From UCB3 sp964415605 (GTDB taxonomy: Bacteria; Chloroflexota; Anaerolineae; Epilineales; Epilineaceae), in NCBI GenBank assembly GCA_964415605.1, contig CAYQBA010000009.1, positions 1-47,668 on the forward strand: a stretch of 47,668 nucleotides of DNA, read 5' to 3'. The notes beneath the pieces were generated by a model, which was not told where the DNA came from, made no database searches, and saw only the letters and a program-made list of their open reading frames with translations. Both the position numbers and the translations under genes were made by a program. The stretch's first letter is position 1, and every line of letters starts with the position of its first letter. Below, piece by piece: positions 42,507-47,668 of the stretch.

Positions 42507-44531
42507 ATGTCCCCACACGGCCCCGAGTCACGCGTCGCCGACCTCGCCGATCTCCGGGCCGTCCTCGCCGCGGCCAAGCGCGATCCCTGGCTCGCGAGCC
42601 TGGTCATGCGGCGGTTGGACCCGGTTCGATCGCGGCTCGCCGAGCTGCGCGACTGGCTCGCCGGGCTGTCGCGCCGCCAGCGGCGCGCCTGGAGTCGCCG
42701 GCTGGCGCTGGCGGCGCCGGTAGCCCTGCTGGCGCTCGCGCTCTCGGCCAGCCCGCCGGCACACGCCGACAACATCGCGGTGGACGCGGGGGTCGTGGTG
42801 ATCGCCGCCGACGGCGACTGCTCGCTGCGCGAGGCGATCGTCAACGCCAACGACGACGCGGCGACGCACGCCGACTGCGCGGCCGGCAACGGGCCGGACA
42901 CGATCATCCTGCCGGCGGCCAGCACCTTCACCGTGCCGGACGTGGACAACACGACCGACGGCGAGAACGGGCTGCCGTCGGTGACGAGCGAGATCACCAT
43001 CGACGGCAATGGCGCCATCATCGAGCGCGCCCCGGCGGATCCTGACACCTTCCGGCTGTTCCATGTGGCCTCGACGGGCGACCTGACGCTGGACGCGACG
43101 ACGGTGCGCAACGGGGTGGCGGATTATATCGCCCCGGGCAGCTACGGCGGCGGCATCTTCAGCTACGGTGTTCTTGCCATCACGAACGGCAGCGTGATCA
43201 CCGGCAACCAGGCCGTAGAAGGCGGCGGAGGGATCAACCAGAGAGGCGAATCGCTCCAAGTCACCGACAGCACCGTCACCGGCAACTCGGCAGGCGAGGT
43301 TGGCGGCGGGATCCTTGCCGACGGCCGCGGTTTCTACCCGGCATCTACAACCGTAGACATCGTGGACAGCGTCATCTCCGGGAACTCCGCTAGCGGCGCC
43401 GGCGGCGGCATCGCGGGGATCTACGCCTCGCTCACGATCTCGGGCAGCACAATCGAGAACAATTCCGCGTCCTCTTTCTTCCCTGTCGGCGGCGGAGGCG
43501 TGCTGGCTGCGTACGGCTCCACGGCGATCTCGAACAGCACGATCTCCGGCAACTCCGCTCCGATCGGTGGCGGCATCCAGAACTTCGGCAGCCTGATGCA
43601 GATCGATCACAGCACCATTTCCGGCAACTCGGCCTATTACGGTGGCGGCCTGGCGAGCTTCTTCTTCGTCCAGGCCTATAGCACTACCGAGATCACCAAC
43701 AGCACGATCTCCGGCAACTCCGCGCTGGTCGCGGGCGGCGGGATGTTCGTCGGCGACTCGTTGTTCGTCCGCAACTCCACCATCACCGGCAACTCCGCTC
43801 CGGTCGGCGGCGGGGTGGTGAGTGGCGTTCTCGTTCCGTATTCCACGACGTACTTCACGAACAGCATCGTGGCGGATCAGGTGTACGGCGAGGACTGCTA
43901 CGGTTACGGCTTCACCAGCGGGGACTTCAACCTCGAGAGCGCCAACACCTGCGGCTTCACCCAGCCGAACGACATCCAGAATGGCAACGCCAACCTCGGC
44001 CCTCTGGCGCTGAACGCCCCCGGCACGACGCAGACCCACGCCCTCCTGCCCGGCAGCGACGCGCTGAACGCCGGCAATTGCAGCGGCGGAGCGGTCACCG
44101 ACGACCAGCGGACCGTCGCCCGCCCCCAGGGACCGGCTTGCGACATCGGCGCCTACGAGCTGGCGGTCACCGCGCCGACGGCCGCCACCATCGCCACCTT
44201 CACCGCGCGCCAGGACGCCAGTGGGCGCGTGGTCGTGGCCTGGGACACGGCGAGCGAGGCGGAGGTCGCGGGCTTCAACGTCTACCGCGCGGTCGGGCCG
44301 GCCGGCGCGGACGGGCCCTGGACCCGCGCCAACGACGGCCTGATCCCGGCCCGGGGCGCGGCGGCGGGCGGGGCGAGCTATCGCTTCGTCGACGAGGGCG
44401 CGCGGGGCATCGCCGAACCGCTGCGCTTCCGCCTGGAGGTCGTCGGCGCCAGCGGCCCGCCGCAGACCTTCGGGCCGATCGATGCGCTGCGGCGGCTGTT
44501 CGAGGCGGTGCTGCCCTGGGTGGGGCGGTGA
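42507..44531 (+). CDS. Secreted right-handed beta-helix protein (CSLREAI / choice-of-anchor type)
   Basis: The 674-residue protein has an unusually long N-terminal arm of about 65 charged residues before the signal-like helix (LALAAPVALLALALSASPP). Then come the CSLREAI motif (GDCSLREAIVNAND) and about ten parallel beta-helix coils with the repeat NSTISGNSA and GGGI turns. A C-terminal segment (VVVAWDTASEAEVAGFNVYR) resembles a fibronectin-type III fold. Such proteins are surface or secreted and some bind or cut polysaccharide; no lyase residues are evident. AAAGGAT precedes the ATG. ATG-free upstream in-frame sequence to 42459 is not needed. Confidence 0.82.
   Translation: MSPHGPESRVADLADLRAVLAAAKRDPWLASLVMRRLDPVRSRLAELRDWLAGLSRRQRRAWSRRLALAAPVALLALALSASPPAHADNIAVDAGVVVIAADGDCSLREAIVNANDDAATHADCAAGNGPDTIILPAASTFTVPDVDNTTDGENGLPSVTSEITIDGNGAIIERAPADPDTFRLFHVASTGDLTLDATTVRNGVADYIAPGSYGGGIFSYGVLAITNGSVITGNQAVEGGGGINQRGESLQVTDSTVTGNSAGEVGGGILADGRGFYPASTTVDIVDSVISGNSASGAGGGIAGIYASLTISGSTIENNSASSFFPVGGGGVLAAYGSTAISNSTISGNSAPIGGGIQNFGSLMQIDHSTISGNSAYYGGGLASFFFVQAYSTTEITNSTISGNSALVAGGGMFVGDSLFVRNSTITGNSAPVGGGVVSGVLVPYSTTYFTNSIVADQVYGEDCYGYGFTSGDFNLESANTCGFTQPNDIQNGNANLGPLALNAPGTTQTHALLPGSDALNAGNCSGGAVTDDQRTVARPQGPACDIGAYELAVTAPTAATIATFTARQDASGRVVVAWDTASEAEVAGFNVYRAVGPAGADGPWTRANDGLIPARGAAAGGASYRFVDEGARGIAEPLRFRLEVVGASGPPQTFGPIDALRRLFEAVLPWVGR
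43255..43810 (+). repeat. Tandem coding repeats of the beta-helix
   Basis: The core CCGGCAACTC and near copies (ATCTCCGGCAACTCCGC) recur at least six times, at about 43277, 43376, 43544, 43620, 43710 and 43785, each encoding ISGNSA or TGNSA. Spacing is irregular. The repeats could shrink or grow by recombination. Confidence 0.7.
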
Positions 44532-44670
44532 CGGGTCGGGCTGATGTAGATCCCGGCGTCAAGGGCGCCACCATGCGCTGGAGCGAGGGCGGCTTCAACA
44601 ACCGATTCCTGCTCCGCCTCGCCTGGGCCATCGACCCCTTCGACCGACGCTGCTCACGCTCCCCTGGCTG

Positions 44671-46095
44671 ATGGATACCTCCGTCGACGCCGGCATCGCC
44701 CGCGGTCGCATGCGGTTCAACCGCGGCGACTTCTGGGGCAGCCACGAGGCCTGGGAGGCTGCCTGGCACGTCGCGCCCCCCGCCGAACGGCCCATCCTCC
44801 AGGGCCTGATCCAGGCCGCGGCCGCCTTCCACAAGCACGTCGTCCAGGACAACCCCGCCGGCGCCCGCCGCCTTCTGGCATGGGCCACCGACAAGCTCGA
44901 TCCGGTGCCCGACGGCCACTTCGGGCTTGCGCTGGCCGCCTTCCGCGCCCACCTTCACCAGTGGGCCGCGCGCCTCGCCGACCCGCCGCCCGCCGCCGAC
45001 GGCGCCATTGCCGGCCTGCCATACCTCGAGTGGTCGCCCGCCGCCGCGGCCAGGCAGATCCGCCTCGACGCCGTCCGCCTGTACGAGCTGAACCTCGGCG
45101 AGCGGCGCGCCGTGCTCGTCGCTGCCGAGGCCGACGGCCGCGTCGGGTGGGGCGAGTGCCGCCTGGCGTGGGAGACCCATGGCCTGTGGTCCAGCCTGGT
45201 TCACACGCTGGCCCCCGCCGTCCTCACCGAGCCCATCGCCGTGCCCAGCGAGCTGCGCGTCGTGTGGTCCGGACTGGCCACCAACCCGTGCGCCGAGGCC
45301 GGGCTCGAAGCCGCGCTGTGGGACCTATGGGCCCAGCGGCGGGGCGTTGCGCTCGCGGCCGCCCTCGGGATTCCCGCTCGCCCCGTGCCCCTCGCCGCCC
45401 ATGTGCGCGGCGGCACCCCCGAGGGCCTCGCCGCCTCGCGCGACCACCTCCTGGCGTATGGCTACCGGCACCTCATCATCCCCGCGCGACCCAATGCCGA
45501 CCGGCGCGTCGTGCCGGCCGTCGTCGCCGGCAGCCCCGCCGGCGCTCTCGACAGCTTTGCCGTCGACCTCGGCGGCGCCTATCGGCCCTCCGACTTCAAG
45601 ACCCTGCAAGCCCTCGATGCCCTCGGCGCCCGCTGGCTCGGCCAGCCCGCCCCGCTGGCCCGCCTTGCCGATGCCGTCACGCTGGCGCGGTGGCTCGCCA
45701 CCCCCGTCGCGCTCGGCGGCTGGGGCACCGCCCCCGAGGTCGAGAGCGCCCACGCGCTGGCCGCGCTGGATGCCGTGCTCGTCGACCCCGGGATCTGTGG
45801 GTTGACCGAGGCCGCCGAGATCGCCGCCTTCGCCGCCGGGCGCGGCGTGCCTGCCGCGGTCGTCAGCACCGCCGAGACCGCCGTGGGCGCTGCGGCCGAC
45901 CTGGTGCTTGCCGCGCACGCCGGCATCACGTGGCCCAGCGCCATCGCGCACGTGCACGCCGTCGGCGACGGCGCCGCCATTCGCCCGGGCGCCGACGGCC
46001 GCGCGGAGCCCGTGGATGCCCTCGGCCTTGGCGTCCGCCCGACGGACGCCTGGCTGGCCACGGTGGTCACGCGCCACGCCGTCCTGCAGGCGTAG
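44671..46095 (+). CDS. DUF309-enolase superfamily fusion, likely pseudoenzyme
   Basis: The 474-residue protein joins a DUF309 domain (about residues 15-80: FNRGDFWGSHEAWEAAWH, LQGLIQAAAAFHKHV) to a MenC/o-succinylbenzoate-synthase-like enolase domain (about 130-470: GWGECRLAWE, GLEAALWDLWAQRRG). Family members use two Lys as acid/base, and an Asp, Glu and Asp to bind Mg. Here the KxK site reads HLIIPA (269-271), the Glu of IEQP is Gly324 (LGQP), the Asp-Glu of LDES is Gly349-Gly350 (LGGW), and the second Lys region reads VDPG instead of IKPG. Only the first Asp (299) remains. Metal binding and catalysis are therefore unlikely, though the fold seems kept. A structural or regulatory role is inferred. 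Confidence 0.8.
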   Translation: MDTSVDAGIARGRMRFNRGDFWGSHEAWEAAWHVAPPAERPILQGLIQAAAAFHKHVVQDNPAGARRLLAWATDKLDPVPDGHFGLALAAFRAHLHQWAARLADPPPAADGAIAGLPYLEWSPAAAARQIRLDAVRLYELNLGERRAVLVAAEADGRVGWGECRLAWETHGLWSSLVHTLAPAVLTEPIAVPSELRVVWSGLATNPCAEAGLEAALWDLWAQRRGVALAAALGIPARPVPLAAHVRGGTPEGLAASRDHLLAYGYRHLIIPARPNADRRVVPAVVAGSPAGALDSFAVDLGGAYRPSDFKTLQALDALGARWLGQPAPLARLADAVTLARWLATPVALGGWGTAPEVESAHALAALDAVLVDPGICGLTEAAEIAAFAAGRGVPAAVVSTAETAVGAAADLVLAAHAGITWPSAIAHVHAVGDGAAIRPGADGRAEPVDALGLGVRPTDAWLATVVTRHAVLQA

Positions 46096-46130
46096 GCCGC
46101 GCGACCATCGGCATCGGTCTCGGCCCGTCC

Positions 46131-47668
46131 ATGCGGCACCGCGCGCTCGCCATCCTCGTGACCGCCATCGCGCTGGGCGCAGTGTTCCCGAGCCCGGCCG
46201 CCACGGCCACCGCCCGGCGCCCCGCGTCGCCCCCGGCCTCGGCCGCGCTCCCCGCAGCCTCGGCCGCGCTCCTCCCGTCTCCGCCCCTCGCTGTCGCGCC
46301 CTCCAACGGCCGGCTTCCGGCCGCCCGGCTCATCGGCGTCAACGCCGACCTGACGCAATACGACGCCGCTGCCCTCGCCGGCGTCGTCGACCGCCTCGCG
46401 CGCGCCGGCGTGCAGGCCGTCCGCCAGCCCGCCCGCTGGGCCGATCTCGAGCCGGCGCCGGGCCGCTTCGACTGGCAGCCGCTCGACCATGCGATCGACG
46501 CCCTCGACGCCGCCGGCATCGCCGCCCTCGTCACCGTCGAGACCGCGCCGGCGTGGGCCCGCCGCGACCCACCGCCGCCGGCCCATTGGTTCGTTTGCGG
46601 CGAGCCCGGCGCTACGGATCCCACCGCCGCCCACCTTGCGCCCCCGACCGACCCGGCCGATCTCGCGCGCTTCGCCGCGGCGCTGGCCGGCCGCTACCAC
46701 GGGAAGATCTGGGCCCTCGAAATCTGGCGCGAGCCCAACATCCTGCCGCACTGGCGCCGCGGCGGGCCCGACCCGGAAGACTACGGCGGGCTGCTCACCG
46801 CCGTCGCCACCGCGGTGCGCGCCGCCGACCCCGCCGTCCTCGTCGTCTCGGCCGGGCTGGCGCCGACCACCGATGTCGGCGTGTGCTACATGTCCGATGC
46901 CGTCTTTCTCGCCCGGCTGGCGCGCGGCGGCTTCCTGAGCGCGGTGGACGCCGTCGGCATCGAGCCGTTCGGGCTGCGCGAAGGCCCCGCGGCCGGCCCC
47001 GTGACGCGCGACACGCTCGGGCTCGCGCGCGCCGAGCTGCTGCACGCCACCCTCGTCCGGTGGGGCGTCGACCGCCCGCTGTGGGCGGTCGCGTGGGGAT
47101 GGCACGCCAAGGCGCCGGCCGCCACGCCGCCATCGTCCCCGCCCTCCTCGCCCTGGGGATCGCACCCCCCCGCGGTCGCCGCGCGCTGGCTCGGCGAGGG
47201 CTGGGCGAGGGCGCGCGCCGACTGGCCCTGGCTCGGCCCGATGTTCGTGTGGCACCTCCAGCCGCCCGCGCCCCCGGGCGACCCCGTCTGGGGCTTCGCC
47301 CTGCTCGACCCGTCCGGGCGGCCCACCGCCCTGTGGGGCGCCGTCGCGGCCATCGCGGCCGGCGACGCCCCGCCACCGCCAGGACGCACCGACGGCATCG
47401 CCGACCGCTCTGGTCCAGCCGGGTCCGCCGCCCTGCTCGCGGTGTTGCTCGCGCTGATCCTGGCGGCGGCCGCGGCCCTGGGCCGATGGCGTCTCGCGCT
47501 GCAACCGTGGGTGCGCCGGGCCCTCGCACCGACCGGTCGCCTGCCCGCCGCGACCGCCGCGGTCGCGGCAGCGGCCCTGGCGCTCGCCAACGTCGGCACG
47601 GGGCCTTTGGCCGCGGCGGGGGGGGTGGGGCCCCACATCGGCAGCCGGCGCATAGCAGAACGCGGGGG
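46131..47668 (+). CDS. Glycosidase-like exported membrane protein, 3' end beyond the window
   Basis: The frame is open from ATG 46131 to the window end (512 codons). A signal peptide (ALAILVTAIALGAVFPSP) and a Pro/Ala linker lead to a TIM-barrel of the GH5/GH39 clan type: LIGVNADLTQYDAAAL, VRQPARWADLEPAPGRFDW, WALEIWREPNILPHW (acid/base Glu, but the usual NEPN reads REPN) and VDAVGIEPFGL. After LWGAVAAIAAG come a linker and two hydrophobic segments (LLAVLLALILAAAAALG; LPAATAAVAAAALALANVG), suggesting a C-terminal membrane part that continues off the window. Its substrate is unknown. The last 50 bases are G-rich and may be of low quality. Confidence 0.7.
   Translation, partial: MRHRALAILVTAIALGAVFPSPAATATARRPASPPASAALPAASAALLPSPPLAVAPSNGRLPAARLIGVNADLTQYDAAALAGVVDRLARAGVQAVRQPARWADLEPAPGRFDWQPLDHAIDALDAAGIAALVTVETAPAWARRDPPPPAHWFVCGEPGATDPTAAHLAPPTDPADLARFAAALAGRYHGKIWALEIWREPNILPHWRRGGPDPEDYGGLLTAVATAVRAADPAVLVVSAGLAPTTDVGVCYMSDAVFLARLARGGFLSAVDAVGIEPFGLREGPAAGPVTRDTLGLARAELLHATLVRWGVDRPLWAVAWGWHAKAPAATPPSSPPSSPWGSHPPAVAARWLGEGWARARADWPWLGPMFVWHLQPPAPPGDPVWGFALLDPSGRPTALWGAVAAIAAGDAPPPPGRTDGIADRSGPAGSAALLAVLLALILAAAAALGRWRLALQPWVRRALAPTGRLPAATAAVAAAALALANVGTGPLAAAGGVGPHIGSRRIAERG

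Overview
The window is a high-GC bacterial chromosome segment, most likely a scaffold from a metagenome-assembled genome of an uncultured Chloroflexota bacterium of the Anaerolineae/Ardenticatenia type. That assignment is an inference from GC-rich coding, the many Ala/Thr/Pro-rich secreted proteins, the gene families present and the mix of ordinary housekeeping genes. Assembly artefacts are visible: a 10-N gap at 37344-37353 next to a long poly-G run, and two +1 frameshifts nearby.

Layout. (1) 1-6.1 kb: the end of a threonine-synthase-like gene, then selD, fabF, rnc, a secreted protein, a flavin reductase and an alkaline-phosphatase-superfamily metalloenzyme, mostly co-directional and overlapping. 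(2) 6.2-10.3 kb: a DegV-like protein, a small zinc ribbon, an SH3-like membrane protein and a cohesin-like secreted protein. (3) 10.3-25.4 kb: a phosphate super-locus. Two complete pst operons point away from each other. Operon 1 is pstS1-pstC1-pstA1-pstB-pstB-phoU1 on the minus strand and operon 2 is pstS2-pstC2-pstA2-pstB3-phoU2 on the plus strand, with a secreted kelch protein between them. An HNH-phoB-phoR operon runs toward phoU2. A PHO-box-like array lies before pstS2. (4) 25.5-28.2 kb: 21 tRNA genes on the minus strand with the RNase P RNA gene embedded among them and a clear terminator at the end. (5) 28.3-47.7 kb: an accessory region with a possible leaderless small protein, a large surface protein, a VapBC-type module, a P450, a selenocysteine thioredoxin lipoprotein, a HAD phosphatase, an HI0074/MNT pair, an effector-associated/FGE-sulfatase gene, an S74-type surface protein, a DsbA-like protein, a beta-helix protein, a DUF309-enolase fusion and a glycosidase-like membrane protein cut by the window end.

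Main points. Two genes need UGA read as selenocysteine: selD (UGA 356-358) and a thioredoxin-like lipoprotein with a U-x-x-C site (UGA 35324-35326). Each has a candidate SECIS hairpin just downstream. The organism therefore appears to make selenophosphate and use it in an exported redox protein. In pst operon 1 the two adjacent PstB ATPases carry complementary defects: one has lost the Walker B Glu and the Q-loop Gln, the other the LSGGQ signature. Both defects fall on the same composite ATP site, which predicts an asymmetric PstB heterodimer, while PstB3 of operon 2 is fully canonical. The tRNA array contains only anticodons with G or C at position 34 and includes an unusual tRNA-Arg(GCG). 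The DUF309-enolase fusion has lost most of its catalytic residues and looks like a pseudoenzyme.
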